From Sapria himalayana (taxonomy: Eukaryota > Streptophyta > Magnoliopsida > Malpighiales > Rafflesiaceae): a stretch of 64,000 nucleotides of DNA. A program made the translations under genes and the position numbers. Where the stretch lies: contig JAREIK010002254.1 of NCBI GenBank assembly GCA_029783825.1, positions 853,169 to 917,168 of the forward strand. The letters are read 5' to 3'. The first letter of the stretch is position 1. Each line of letters starts with the position of its first letter. The notes under the pieces were generated by a model that saw only the letters and a program-made list of their open reading frames with translations, made no database searches and was not told where the DNA came from. Shown one piece after another: positions 24,338-36,844 of this stretch.

Positions 24338-27300
24338 ATTATTTTTGAAGGTTTTCTCAACATAGGTTGAGGCCACAGTGTGAGTGAGATAGCCAGAGAT
24401 ATTTTTATGTATGATATTCTGTAATCATTATTCGATGAGTTTTTTGAATTTTATAATTAGATTTTGGGTGATAAGGAGTTTCCTACTAGACAGAATTTGT
24501 ATTATTGAGCAATTATATTTATGTGAACAGAGATAATTCATTCTATACTTACTAGTAGTCGAGGAGGTGCTTGTGGTACTAGTCGTAGTATAAGTAGAGC
24601 CATACGAGTTTTAGTTAAATGTACTCATTATAGGATGATAAGTCACAATAGAGATAATTGTTATGCATTATTTTCAGTGAGGAGCATTACATAAAGTTGA
24701 GAATACTTTACCCTACTCTTTTATGAGTATCTCTATTATTAAGTCTACAACATATTAATTAATAAAACATAGTAGATATTCCTATTCTAGATAGCATGTT
24801 GATGTGAGTAAAAAATTATTTGAAATAATGTATTTTAGATATATGTGAACTCATTAGAGATAAGACCTGAGAGAGCTTTAGATATTTGATTACTTTTATT
24901 GATTATTATTAATGATTTACATTAGTATTTTGGTTTTCTGTTAGTTCACATATATTTTATATTTTCAATTATTTTATAAAATAATAAGAAATTATTTTAA
25001 TAAAAATTTTAAAAAAATTTAAAAATGATAATTTATTATAATGTGTCTGATGTTATACACATTGGGATGACTAGAGAAAGAATACGAATTGGATGTCATC
25101 TTCTATTTTTTTTGTTAACTTATATTATTTCAGATTTTGTTTCTTAGTGAAAGATCTTTTTCTTACATCCCAATATTTTAATGAGTATTCGCTTTGTGCA
25201 CAATATTTTTCCAAGTTATGACAATTTGGTATGATACCCTTGACTTTGAGGTTTTCTTTCCTTGAATATTCCACTATACAAAGATAATCAAATATTTTTA
25301 ATAGTGACTAATAAATTTTTAATGAATACTAATTTATTTTTTTTTTAGTGAGCCAAGTAAGAGTAAGAATTCATATGATATGTCTAAACATGTTATTTTT
25401 TTTCTCATTATTTAATTATCCAACTTTGAATTCCCACTAAGAAAGTGAGTCACTCATCCATTATATGATTTTTTTGGTTCATATTATGATAATAGTCTCA
25501 TGTAATCATATATATACTAATAAGTATAAATCTTGTTAACTCTAGTGAGAGTGAGTTTTTTTAGAAGATGAAAAAAATTTCTAGTATAGACGATACAATA
25601 GTTTAGGAGTCTACTCTAGTTCACTCTCATGGTGAGTTGGGAACTATAAAATCCGAAAACTCATGACTTAAAGTCTATACTAAAAGGATATGACTTGTAC
25701 AATATGCTCAAACTAATATTGAGTGCAACCATAAGCTAGTCGATCCTATAGTCGGCCATTCTAATCTTGATATTTTGGTTTCTTTTTAGAATGGACAATT
25801 GAGTTGTATTCAACATTTTATTATATAAGTATTCTCATACACATATCTTCTTCTTCTTTTTATTTCTTTCATTATTTATCTTAATGTTACTAAAATATTC
25901 ATGTCTCCTTTCAAGATACTATCTCACATAGGATTATGCCAAACCATGTTGAAAGAGAAAGATATCCTTCATTCTAGTCGGATTTGATGATTTGTACCAC
26001 TACTTATAGGAAAGCCCACAGTCAGCCGCATGTAATTACATGTGGATATGAATTTTTACTACGAAGGAATGCTTGATGGAAATATATGCTGCTTTAAGAT
26101 GATACTTGTAGCAAAGAGTCTACCCAAATGTTTGGTGTGAATTATTATGATATTTTTTTATTTGTGGCCAAATTGACTTTCATATGGATCTTGATTTCGA
26201 TGGCAACATCCCACCAATAGTGTATTCACCAACAAGATATGAAAAATATCTTTCTTCATGATGATCTTGGAGAGGAGATATATATGAATCAACCAATTAG
26301 AATTCTAATAATACAACTAGATGTAATTTATAAATTATGAAAAATATTATATGACTAGAAATAGTCATTGAAATCTTGGTTTGCGAGATTCATACATGTA
26401 ATCACTTCTTTTGGATTTGGGTTACACAAGTATGTTTTTTGATCTTTTTATAGAAGTTTTGATTGTAGAATAATCATGTTTCTTGTGTATGTGGATTATA
26501 TTCTGATTAAAGAAATGATTAATTATATATTATTCAACTCAAAAAAAAAATCTTCGGTTATAATTTCAGATGAAATATTTTAAGACTCATATTTTACTTG
26601 AAAATTGATGACATATTCTAGGAGGGATAATATCTTGTCACAAAAAAATATGTGTTTTATACTCTTTTTGAGATTGAGTTTGGTCTTTTAAGTTGTGCAC
26701 TAATAGATATTTTGATTGATACATGTATTAATTTTATTTCTGACATGAATTTTCTAGTTGACTCCATTACGTATAGAAAAATTATATGAAAGATTAGTTA
26801 TCTAATTATTATTAGATTAAAATTGAATTTATATAGTAAATAGGATGGGTCATTTTCTAGATTTTTTGTAGGTTCACTTGGATGCAATTATTTGCATACT
26901 AAGATATGTAAAAAAAGTCTTTTAGACTTGTGATTTTTTTAGCAATCAAGGATAATTGCAGTTGATTTTTATACAAATTCTAGTTGAGTAGTAGCTTGTA
27001 CCTAAAGGAGATTTACAATAAGTTTTTATATTTTTTTTTGAGTCAATATTATCTCTCTTGGATACAATATTATCTCTTAGAAAAATAAAATATAAATAGT
27101 AATATTTTGAGAAGTAGTCTAAAGATAAAGTTTAGAGCAATGATGTTCCTTACTTTTCATATACTTTGGATAAAGTTTTGACACTTTGGATTTTGAGTAG
27201 TCTAAATAAAATATCTCGTATCCACATTTATTTTCTATTACTCTTTATTTTAACAATTAGATAGTTCAATAAATAGTTTAAAAGCTAGTATTTCATGAAG

Positions 27301-27530
27301 GAACAAAGTACATTAAGATATATTATTTTTTATGCTGAGACAAGATCAAGATGACACCAATGTGATAACACATATTTAGATAGTAGAATAACTAACAAAC
27401 ATCTTCACTAAAGCCTTTAAATTGTCTTGATTTACTTTCTTTTCATGTAAGTTCGGTGTCCTAGACTTCTACATACCAACTTGAAGTAGGACATTGCAAT
27501 TTATTTCATGTTAGAGTACTTTTTTTTATA
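24338..27530 (+). mobile_element. Decayed Copia retrotransposon, plus strand
   Basis: Domain remnants in order: a gag zinc knuckle at about 24620-24680 reading CTHYRMISHNRDNC (the second Cys has become Tyr); degraded integrase between; RT from about 26040, including a block that reads MATSHQ and then HQQDMKNIFLHDDLGEEIYM around 26200-26290, the diagnostic Copia DVKNAFLHG..EEVYM motif; a degraded Y(V/M)D region near 26480; and the C-terminal tail near 27330-27500, where the TKHID..CHF and NKLG.YDIYAPA-type end motifs can still be traced. Stops occur throughout. No intact LTR pair found. The zinc knuckle and RT blocks are the strongest evidence. Confidence 0.75.
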
Positions 27531-27944
27531 ATGTATTGGTTAGAAGATATGCCTAGCAAAATAATTGATTTATTAGTCGAAGGGTAAATTTTTTCAAAAG
27601 TTTTAAGTACAATATTTTTGTAAAAAATAGTTTTAGATGCTTTTTAAAAAAGCTATAAAATTGTTGGGCCTTGTGCAAAAGCCTTCCTTACCCGCATATG
27701 TAAAAATGAGGACAAGGATGAGTATGGTGATGCCCAACTCAACCAACTCATGTTGACACTTCTAACTATGATAATCTTTGATAGGAGTTTGATCTACTCC
27801 TCTAGAGATTTAAAGTAATTAGCCTTTGAGTTTGTTATTTCTCATTTAAAATATGTGATATAAGTCAATTCACACTTTTTATAGGATTCACAAGCAAACA
27901 TGTGACATACGATATAAGCTAAATCCTAGAGTTGGTTGGCATGA
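27531..27944. other. Unassigned stretch before the fossil hAT
   Basis: Possibly 3' LTR remains of the Copia relic just upstream; no LTR end could be fixed. Confidence 0.4.
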
Positions 27945-28299
27945 CTCTAAAATATAGGTATCAAACAGGTCATTCCATGTCGGCATGGCCTGTATTTGGG
28001 TTCCTAGTCGGACCAAAATGCCTTGCTCAGCATAATCCAATAAGGAAGTCGTCCATGCCTGACATGGCATGACTTGTATTCTATCTAGCTTAGTATGGCA
28101 TGATTGGCACAAGTCCAGAAAGAATCATGCCTTTCGTGCTAAGTCATTTTGGTTTGTGTAGGGTCATGCTTGTTTTTTGGGCAATGGCACCACACCACAA
28201 GCACCATCCATCACAACCAACCACCACAATAGCAATCACAATAATGAATTAAATAAATATTTTAATATATGCTTGTAATCTATGTCATATAGTATAGTG

Positions 28300-28697
28300 T
28301 AGAGGTGTCAAACGGGCCGGCCCAGCACGGCACGGCCCGTTTTTCACGTGCCCAGCCGTGCTACCGTGCCGTGCCGTGCCTGGCACGGCACGGTTTTTTA
28401 AATTCGGGCATGGCAAGGCCGTGCCGTGCCGTGCCGGCCCGCTCGGGCACGGGCGCACGGCAAGGCAGGGCAGGCGGGGCGGGGCGGGTCGGGTCTGTTT
28501 GGACCCGACCCGCGGTCTTTTTACTGGGGGTGGGGCCCGGTTTGGTCACGACGCAGGCACGCGTGCCGGCGTGCCGTGCCAAGGCACGAGCCGTGCCGGG
28601 CCAGGCACGGCACGTGCTTTGTTCGCCCGGGCCCGGGCACGGGCCCGGGCACGTTTTTTGATCGTGCCGGGCCGGCCCGGCACGTTTGACACCTCTA
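28300..28697. mobile_element. hAT MITE, 398 bp, perfect TSD, inside fossil hAT
   Basis: Flanked by identical GTATAGTG at 28292-28299 and 28698-28705. Both ends begin TAGAGGTGTCAAACG. The first 60-odd bases are almost identical to those of the autonomous hAT at 49077. The very GC-rich interior contains CGGGTCGGGTC (28485-28495), loop TGTTTG and the reverse complement, the core of a hairpin also found at 52470-52515. No coding capacity; overlapping frames on both strands are composition artefacts. CpG sites are largely intact, so it looks young. Confidence 0.95.
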
Positions 28698-28924
28698 GTA
28701 TAGTGAAATTAAAACTTAAAATAAATATTTCATTTCAAAATTAAAAAAAAATCAATCATTTAAATAAAAAAAGGATAAACAAAAACAATAATAATATGAA
28801 AAAAATATATAACCATAAATCACAATGAAACCATATCAAATGAAATAAAAATAAATAATAACTTAATTATTGTAAATAAGTAGAAAAATAAAAAAATACA
28901 ATCATTCATCCTAATGCCTTTTGG

Positions 28925-31051
28925 TGTCTGTATGCAAATCATCATTATTATCATGTAAGGATCTATTGGCATTGCTAGAGGTGGCCTCAATATCCTCCAA
29001 GTCCATGAGTCATCATCTATCAGTAACTTTTATGCTCTTGGTCTAGCTCTATCATGGATGCTCAACCTCAAATCTTCCTCATCCGTCATGTAAACAAGTG
29101 CCTCAATGATATCTATCACAGTTCTGATCTCCTATTTGAAATGATATTGTCTATAATAGAAAATGTAGACTCTGATGTTATGCTTGATATCGAAGGAGTC
29201 AGTAGATTCTTTGCCATCTTAGACAGCATGAGATAGGTGGACTCGTATAATTCCCATTATCATAGACAACATGCTTATACAAGTGCCTCAAGTTCTTGTT
29301 ATTATTAGTGATATGATTGAGTAGTAATCAGTATCTAAGTACCTAGATATCTTGCTCCTATTCAACAGATAACCTATCATTTTCTTCTCGCTAATTGAAT
29401 AGAGAAGTCATCATCTCTAGATATGGTGTCTATGTTTGTACTTAGAGCCTGTCTATAATTACTACCATACCTAGTGTCATAGTATATAAATAACTTAGTT
29501 AATTTTTCATGAATGAACCTTTTAGGTTGCTGTTCTTGGTTCATACACATGGATATGTCTGTCAAAATTTTCTATACCCATTCCACCTTAACCCTAGGAT
29601 CTATGTAGGAAGCTAGGCAATAAAGAGATGAAATGGTTGACTATTACTTTAAGTACTTGATTTCTATCTCAATAGACATGTTACTAAACATAGGATCATC
29701 TCTAACTTGCTAAATATGCTACTAATGTTGCATATATACCCAAGTGTAATGCAAGTTGTGAGAACGTATACTATTCATCATATCATAAAAAATCTTTAGT
29801 AATTTCATAAAAGAAATTTATGTATCCTAGTCAGAGTTGTCAATAATAAGTTTGTCACTCTTAATATTGATGTAGTCAGATATTACATATTCATATCCAA
29901 CACATAACTCCAACATTAGATAAGTGTAATTCCAACAGTGTTTAGATCCATTTGGAATTTCTTTTTCTTTAGACCCATGGACAAACATAGACTACCAAAC
30001 TTCTATTATCTACTAGGTGTCCTAAGATATTTTAGTGGGTTTCTTATTTTTTCTAATGTTGAGGAAACAAATTTTCATCCCCACTTATACTCTCAGGTTA
30101 ATAATGTGATAGATGCATCTAATAATGAAAATCTCATATAATATTCTATGTCTAATGGTCTTAACAAACGTATTAATAGCTATTTTATTGTTAGATGCAT
30201 TATCAAATGTGATAATAAATATTTTATTTTGAATATGATAATCTCTAAAAATTCTCATCATACACTCATATATGATAGGGCCATAATGAAGATGGAGAAT
30301 CTCAGAAAATCCTAAAATTTTTTTATTAATTTTCAATGTACAATCTAGATGATGGGCAGTGTGAAGCTTGCAAACAATGCATCATTTTGACTAGTCTAAA
30401 TTTCATATATCACGGACACAAGTCACATCTCCACCATATTGTCTAAATTTATTAATTATATTGTCTAAATTTAATTATATCATTCCTACATGTGAACCTA
30501 TGAATCCTACAATAATTAGGCTGGAGGTAGGTCTGTAAGATATTGACAATACTAGCTACTAGTATCCTCTAAAAATCTAATTGGAACACTCATTATAGTA
30601 ATTAGTTTGATCATGGCTTCATTTTCTAAATCATTACTGTATGTGAAGGCGGTTAAAGAAGCTGAACCAGATCCAGCTTCAAAGACCCCACCACTCATAC
30701 TCAGTTGGGTTTGCTTGAAATATAATACACCATATTTTTTTGGTGTATTGACTGGTATGTCTCTTTTGGTACCTAGTCCAACACACACTTCTACATATAT
30801 ATATATATATATATAATAATATTTATATTATGCTGGTTTTTCATCAACAACCCTAATATTTTTATTTTTTATTTTGTTAGAGTCCAAACTACATATATTT
30901 TTTTAGTTTTTTGTTTTTTAGACATTTGAATTTGGGTCGAAGCCATGAGAGAAAACATGGTTTCAACCTCATTCCTTTATGTATGGTGATCATTATTATC
31001 TACATATAAATCTATATTAATGTAGTTATATTTATACTCATTATTAGCCAT
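28925..31051 (-). pseudogene. hAT transposase pseudogene of the fossil element
   Basis: Minus-strand pieces align collinearly with the intact 707-residue transposase at 49856-51979. Likely start codon 31049-31051 (MANNEY). 30552-30788 matches residues about 98-156. 30085-30336 matches about 232-313 and includes the ITFDNASNN motif around the second catalytic Asp and a decayed CHxIN (YHIIN). 29377-29565 matches about 495-553. 29200-29350 covers the start of the C-terminal dimerisation domain, ending near 28925. Frameshifts and stops separate the pieces. The element would have encoded the same BED-finger hAT transposase. It is now inactive. Confidence 0.9.
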
Positions 31052-31710
31052 TTTTAGTTTATGTTTTGAATAATATATGTATATTTAAAAGAAATACTTA
31101 GTTTCTAGAGAGGAGAATATAATTTCACTACCCACACCCTATAGTAATAGGTAATGGAACATAAAGAGAAACTCCTACTTTCTATTTTTTAAGCTTTATA
31201 AAAAAATTATAATGTTTAAACTTTAAAGCATAACGCTTTAGCATTTAAACTTTGAAAAGAGAAGAGCATAGGCAGAATAGAGGAGTAGGAGAATGGAGAG
31301 TAGTGGAGAGGATAGAGGAGAAAGAATAGAGAATGAGAAAACATATGAGAATGAAAAACTTCAAACTCATAATCTATATTTATTGATTTTTTTAATAAAA
31401 AAATGTATTTTAAATTTTTTTTCATTTTTTAATATTAAATTGGGCAAAACCCAAACAGCCATCATATTTCTACCATAGCCATTGGAAAATTTTCCAATGG
31501 CTGGGATTAAAAAAAATTGAATATTTAAATTTATTTTTTCGACTAAGTAACCATTAGCACATTGGATTGCACCCGAAAGCCAAAAATGCTCTTGGGTGGG
31601 GCAGGCATGAGCCATGCCTAGTGGCTGGCACCTACAAGGCAAGATGCATAGTGCCTGTCACCACGTACACATGGCATCCTGAATGATCTACCATGTATAT
31701 GTTGTAGGTT

Positions 31711-32194
31711 TAGAGGTGTCAACCGGGCCGGGCCGGCTCGGCCCGGCACGAGGCATGGCACGGTTCAGCCGTGCTTGGGCCAGCCCGACACGGAAAAATT
31801 CCGTGCCTGGGCCCGGGTTAGGCACGAGTCATGCCGTGCTGTGCCTGACCCGGCACGGTTCGGCTCGCGGCACGGCACACCGGCACGGGTTTGTCCCGTG
31901 CCGGGTGTCCCGTAAGCCCGACCCCACGATGGCCCCTCCCGCAAAAAAGACCGCGGGTCGGGTCTGATTCGACCCGACCCGCGGTCCCCCCGAATCCCAA
32001 CCCATACGGACATGCAAGCCCGAGCGGGCCAAGCAAGGCACGACATGGCCCATCGTGCGCCCGGCTATTTTAAACCGTGCCGGGCCAGACACGGCACGGT
32101 ATAGTAACCGTGTCATGCCTGGCCCGGCACGGCGGCACGCTCGTGCTCAAAAAGTTCGGACCGGGCAGGCTGGCCGGCCCGGTTGACACCTCTA
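31711..32194. mobile_element. hAT MITE, 484 bp, TSD 7 of 8, inside fossil hAT
   Basis: Flanks are TGTAGGTT (31703-31710) and TGTAGGGT (32195-32202). The TIRs are 21 bp and perfect, starting TAGAGGTGTCAACCGGGCC; the AACC variant occurs at both ends. The interior carries a 16-bp perfect hairpin, GACCGCGGGTCGGGTC (31949-31964), loop TGATTC, then its reverse complement (31971-31986), the same hairpin as in the autonomous element. The paralogous unoccupied sequence is near 33525-33550. Confidence 0.95.
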
Positions 32195-32221
32195 TGTAGG
32201 GTTCATTAAAAAGCTCACTAT

Positions 32222-33555
32222 GGTGGCTAGTTTAGATTTCAGATGTTATAGACTTCACTCCACTATATTGCCTATATTTATTATAATTATTTATTTTTCT
32301 AACTTATAATATTTAATTATGTCGTTCGTACATATGAATATAGGAATCCTATGATAAGCATGTTGTAAGTAGGTTTGCATGATACTGACAATACTAGCAT
32401 CCTCTGAAATATCTAATCAGAAAACCTATGATAGTAATCAATTTGATCATTCCTTCCTTTACTAAATAATTATGATATATGAAGAGTGTCAAAAAAGTTG
32501 AACTAGATCCAGCTTCAAAGACTTCACCGCTCATGTTCAGTTGAGTTTGTTTGGGATATAATATACCATATTTTTTGGTATATTAATCAGCATGCCTCTT
32601 TAGGTGTCTAGTCTCGCACATACTCCTACATGTATATATATTTTTTTATAATAATTACATTATGTCAATTCTCCATCTACACTCCTAGCATTTTTATTTT
32701 TTATTATATTAAAGTGAGTCTAAACTACAGATGTTCCTGTAGTTTTTTGTTTTTTAAGAAATTGAGTTAGGGGCGAGGCCATAGGAACAATATAGTTTTA
32801 GCATCAAACTTTTCTGTAGGATTATTGTTATTATCTACATCTAAATCATTAAAAATTTAATTATCATTATACTCACTATTAGCCATTTTTTTAGTTTATG
32901 TTTTGAATAATTACTGAATTTTTAAAAAATACATGGATTTTGGAGAGGAGAGAGATAATTTCACTGTCTGCACCCTATAGTAATAGGTAATGGAACACAA
33001 AGAGGAACTCTTGCTTTCTATTTTTAAGCTTTATAAAAAAATTTGAATGTTTAAACTTTAAAGCTTAATGCTTTAGCATTTAAACTTTAAAGAGAGATGA
33101 GCAGAGATAGAATAGAGGAGTAAGAGAACAAAGTGCATAGGAGAGGACAAAGGAGAGAGAGGTGAGAAAGAGAAAACAAATGATATTGAAAAACTTCAAA
33201 CTCATAATGTATATTTATAGATTTTTTTAATAAAAAAATATTTTTTTATTTTTTAAATATTAATTTGGGTAAAACCCTAATAGTCATTAGATTTCTACCT
33301 TAGCTATTGGAAAAAATTCGAATGGCCAGGATTAAAAGAAAATTGAATATTTGATTTTTTTTAACTAAGTAAACATTAGCACGTTGGGTTGTGCTTGACA
33401 GACAAAAAGGCTATTGGGCAAAGCAAGCATGAGCTACGCCTAGTGGCTAGCACCTATATGGCCAGCCGCACAATGCTTGTCACCATGTACATATGGAAGC
33501 CTGAATGATTCGACATTTACATGTGGTAGGTTTCATTAAAAAATCCAACTATGCG
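32222..33555 (-). repeat. Tandem duplicate of the 5' part of the fossil hAT
   Basis: This block repeats 30386-31710 (plus the few bases after the 31711 MITE), offset 1836 bp, or about 1344 bp without the MITE. Matching landmarks are AATCCTAYRATAA, GAACYAGATCCAGCTTCAAA, the candidate start codon (32884-32886 against 31049-31051), the AACTCYT..TTTCTATTTTT block and the CATAATSTATATTTATWGATTTTTTT block. It therefore holds the N-terminal third of a transposase pseudogene (32222-32886) and its upstream region, ending in GGTAGGTTTCATTAAAAA, the empty form of the MITE insertion site. The remainder to 33892 is the fossil's own right end. Confidence 0.85.
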
Positions 33556-33900
33556 TACGTGGAATATTTTTAAAAAAAATAATTATCAAAATAAAAAAAA
33601 TAGGATTAGCGGGGTGGGTGCTAACCAAGTGGACCACACCCACTTTCCGATTCACAATTCTGGGTCATGGTTAGCATGTTGGGGGACTATGCAAAAAGGT
33701 TAGGCACACTAGTCATGCTTTGCCCAACATGAGGCATGACAACCTCTAGCCTAACATGATATGAGTTGTGCTTCAGAGTGGCATAACCCAAGTCTAGGCA
33801 TAGTTCTAGATCATGTCGTGTCAGGTCAGGCACAACTCAATCGGGTCATGCCTTGTGTCATGCCTGGGCTATCCAATCCACTTGCACCTCTACTCTAAAA

Positions 33901-36508
33901 CCCCTATTCTCTAGGTTAGATTTGAGAAATCTATCAAAATACCATGAGATTAGGATCTATATCCTAGATTATTGTTAAGGCTATCATCTAGGATCTAAAA
34001 TTTATGAGATTTCTTCTCTTACACCTCATAAAATATCTTCTTAATGTCATGTTAATTTGAAGTATATGGTTTGTGTAATTATGCTTTATATGATATATGA
34101 ATAGTTTTATAAGTAATTAATATGTTTAGTTTATATTATAGAATAAAAATTGATAGAAATTATGATTAAAATTGAACTTTAATTTAGGATTTGATTATTG
34201 ATAAATTTGTGCATATTATCATGATGAATGATAACAAGTAAATCATGGTACTCACTAGCCCATATACTAAGAAGGAAGTGATAGTCCTTTCTATCATGAT
34301 GCTTGAGATAAATATGTATGTTAAAATCCAAAATTGAGATATGTTAATCATTCTAATTATGATACTTTTGAAGTAGAAGGCTCGAATGATTTTTCACTTG
34401 ACTTCATTATACATATCTTAGAAGAATCAATCCTCAATTAATGTAAATATTTTATAGAATGCTCTTTTAATAGTCTCATCTCTAATATGAGAGTTGCATC
34501 ATCATTATAGAGGATAGTGACATATAATTCACATGACATCCAATGATGGGTAACATATAATTAATAATTTCATCTTTTAAGATTGCCTTCACTCATATAA
34601 TTTCATCCATGAGATTTGATGAAAGAATATGCTAATTGTGTGAGAATATTACTTATGAAGTCTAAAGCATTAATATTTATAAACTACATCATTTCTTAAT
34701 CTTTATGATACATGAGGTTGAAGAATATAAATATACATATAAATTAACTATCAAGGATAGTTAACAAGTTGCCTAAAAGAAATGAAATTATTAATGGACC
34801 TTAAGCAGAGATGGCCTTGCTATCTCGATTATAAAATATCGAATGGATAGTTATGAGAAAACCAATATTTAAATAAGCTCAATGGTAATAATCATGTTGT
34901 ATTCCATTAGGACAAAGGAACATTATAAAAATAATTCAACTTTCATTTTATATTCAAACTTAATATTTTGAAACATCTCCTCTACTAAAATTATGCTTTC
35001 TCACTATTTATTAGCTAAATTTTTAGTATAATTCATGTGAGATCGATATTGGATGAACATCCTCTTTACTACTTATATGAATCATATACTTATTGATATT
35101 TATTAACGAGATGCCCTCATCAATGGGATTTTAAGATACTATATAACTAATAAAATTAAGCAATGTAACAAAATCATAACATGGATCACCTAGAAGCATG
35201 CTTTCTAGGCAACTCTTGGGTTCATCCAAACCTAGCACATGGGATGAACTTTCTTCATCCATGTGTATCAACATGTATTGGTCCACCTTTTCAAGGTAAC
35301 CTATCTCTTGGTTCCAAGATTCTTGGTTCTTGAAACTCACTTTGTAATTGTGCACTTGCACCATATTAGATGAGTTTCTAGTACCCTGCAAATCATATAA
35401 ATCCTCTATTGGAATGAGTTAGCTTCTTTTAAGGGGATTATCTCAAGATTCTTCCATTCTTGTCCCTCTCTTTTTATGGGGCTTTCTAGCACATTAAGTG
35501 GTGTATGTGTAATAGAATTTTTTGTTGCGGGACCTATAACTGAATTTGGTTTTTCTAGAATTCTCATATTTGGCCTCTAAACCACCTTCCTTTTGGTAGT
35601 TTTTTATCCCATTTTGCAAAATGACATAATTCCTCAACTTTCCCTTTATAATTTGACTTTTGTTTCTCCTTATATTGATTTTTTAGGCTAGGATGCCTAA
35701 AAAATATATATATCTATAGAATGTCCAACTTTTGACAATGTTTTATTGTTCCTATTTTTTGCAAAATCTTGTATTGACAATCTTTTGATCATGCCTAAAC
35801 AAATCATATAATTGAATTAGGTCATTTTGCAAAATAACCTTAATGCTTAGGCATTTTCTAGTACAAAATTATGAAACTATTTCATAACTATCTTTTTTTT
35901 TCAATTGCTTTATTGTTTTGATCCTATCCAAACTCGCTAGATTGGATCTATGCTCGCATCTAACTCAACTAGGACTTTTGGCAAAGAAAAGTTTGGAAGA
36001 GTCCTCTCTATGGCGCTAACTACTCTTAGTGGTTTTCCTAATATGTTTTCCAATGATAGTAGAATGTTAACATTGCATCCATTTGAGGAGCCTAATCACC
36101 ATCCCATTAATATATAAAGTGTTTTTAACCAAATCTTTGTATAGTCTCTTTCATGTGAAAAATGAATCAAAATCGTCTTGATTCGATTCTGCATAATTCA
36201 AAATTACCTACATGATTGACCTTCATTTTAAGAAATTATTTAATTTATTTATTTTGAATTATTGCATTTGAGGCCGTGTTGATAATAGTCATGAAGTGCG
36301 AGAGACTCCTTTCTAGTGTGCCGGCTCTCTAGTGATAGAAATCCCTAGTTCCCCATTTGCATAAACAATCTATTTCAGATTGTTTTGTGTGAATGGGGAT
36401 GTCCTCGATGAGTTCACCTCTTGTTTTGATTCATAAAAATTTATTTTCTTTTTTTTTATTTGTGTTCAAATCATTCTATCTCTTATCTTTTCTAAGCAAG
36501 CCATAATA
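33901..36508. other. Unassigned AT-rich region with a small minus-strand ORF
   Basis: The 86-codon minus-strand frame at 35131-35391 (starts MQGTRNSSNM, contains MDEESSSHVLGLDEPKSCLE) has less biased composition than its surroundings. I recognise no family and would not call it a gene without support. A retroelement gag remnant is possible. The rest shows no motif I can name. Confidence 0.35.
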
Positions 36509-36844
36509 CATCACTTAATCATGCACATTGTTATTGTACCTCACACAATCATGTACCTTGTAATTGTACCTCACACAATCATGCACCTTGTTATTGTACC
36601 TCACATAGTCATGCACTTTGTCATTGTACTTCACACAATCATGCACCATGCCATCATATAACACATCATTACTCATCAATACATCATCCCTCAAATAATC
36701 AAAATGCAAACCACAAGAGAGTAGCACTTTTTTTGCTGACTTGCCTTTGAATGGACTAATTAGCCCATTTGCTTTGGAATCTTGACCTTGAAGGACTTGG
36801 GCATATGTGCATACTTTTGGGTATGCCTTCTCTTCAATTAACAC
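36509..36844 (-). repeat. 30-bp minisatellite within an unrecognised 109-codon ORF
   Basis: A unit of 30 bp around CAATCATGCACCTTGTTATT is repeated about five times between 36509 and 36658. On the minus strand it is read in frame as a 10-residue repeat (NKVHDCVRY-type) at the C-terminal end of an open frame at 36515-36844. The N-terminal part (VCTYAQVLQGQDSKANGLIS) has no match I know. A repeat whose period is a multiple of three keeps a frame open by itself, so coding is not established. Confidence 0.6.

Larger units (their letters stand above)
27953..33892 (-). mobile_element. Fossil autonomous hAT element with perfect 8-bp TSD
   Basis: Left end TATAGGTATCAAACAGG at 27953 and right end CACCTCTA finishing at 33892 are decayed versions of the family terminus TAGAGGTGTCAAACGGG. 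They are flanked by identical 8-bp CTCTAAAA at 27945-27952 and 33893-33900. The interior holds a decayed minus-strand hAT transposase (28925-31051), a second partial copy of its 5' part and upstream region (tandem duplication), and two younger MITEs. Subtracting the two MITEs with their TSDs (406 and 492 bp) and the tandem duplication (about 1344 bp) leaves about 3.7 kb, essentially the size of the intact hAT at 49077-52825 (3749 bp). This independently supports the boundaries. Confidence 0.88.

Noticed and set aside
28305..28744. Several overlapping open frames of 60-128 codons on both strands rich in Arg, Ala, Gly and Pro
   Set aside because: They lie in the GC-rich MITE at 28300-28697; high GC removes stop codons in all frames. 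The same applies at 23.8-24.4, 31.7-32.1, 49.0-49.4 and 52.4-53.0 kb.
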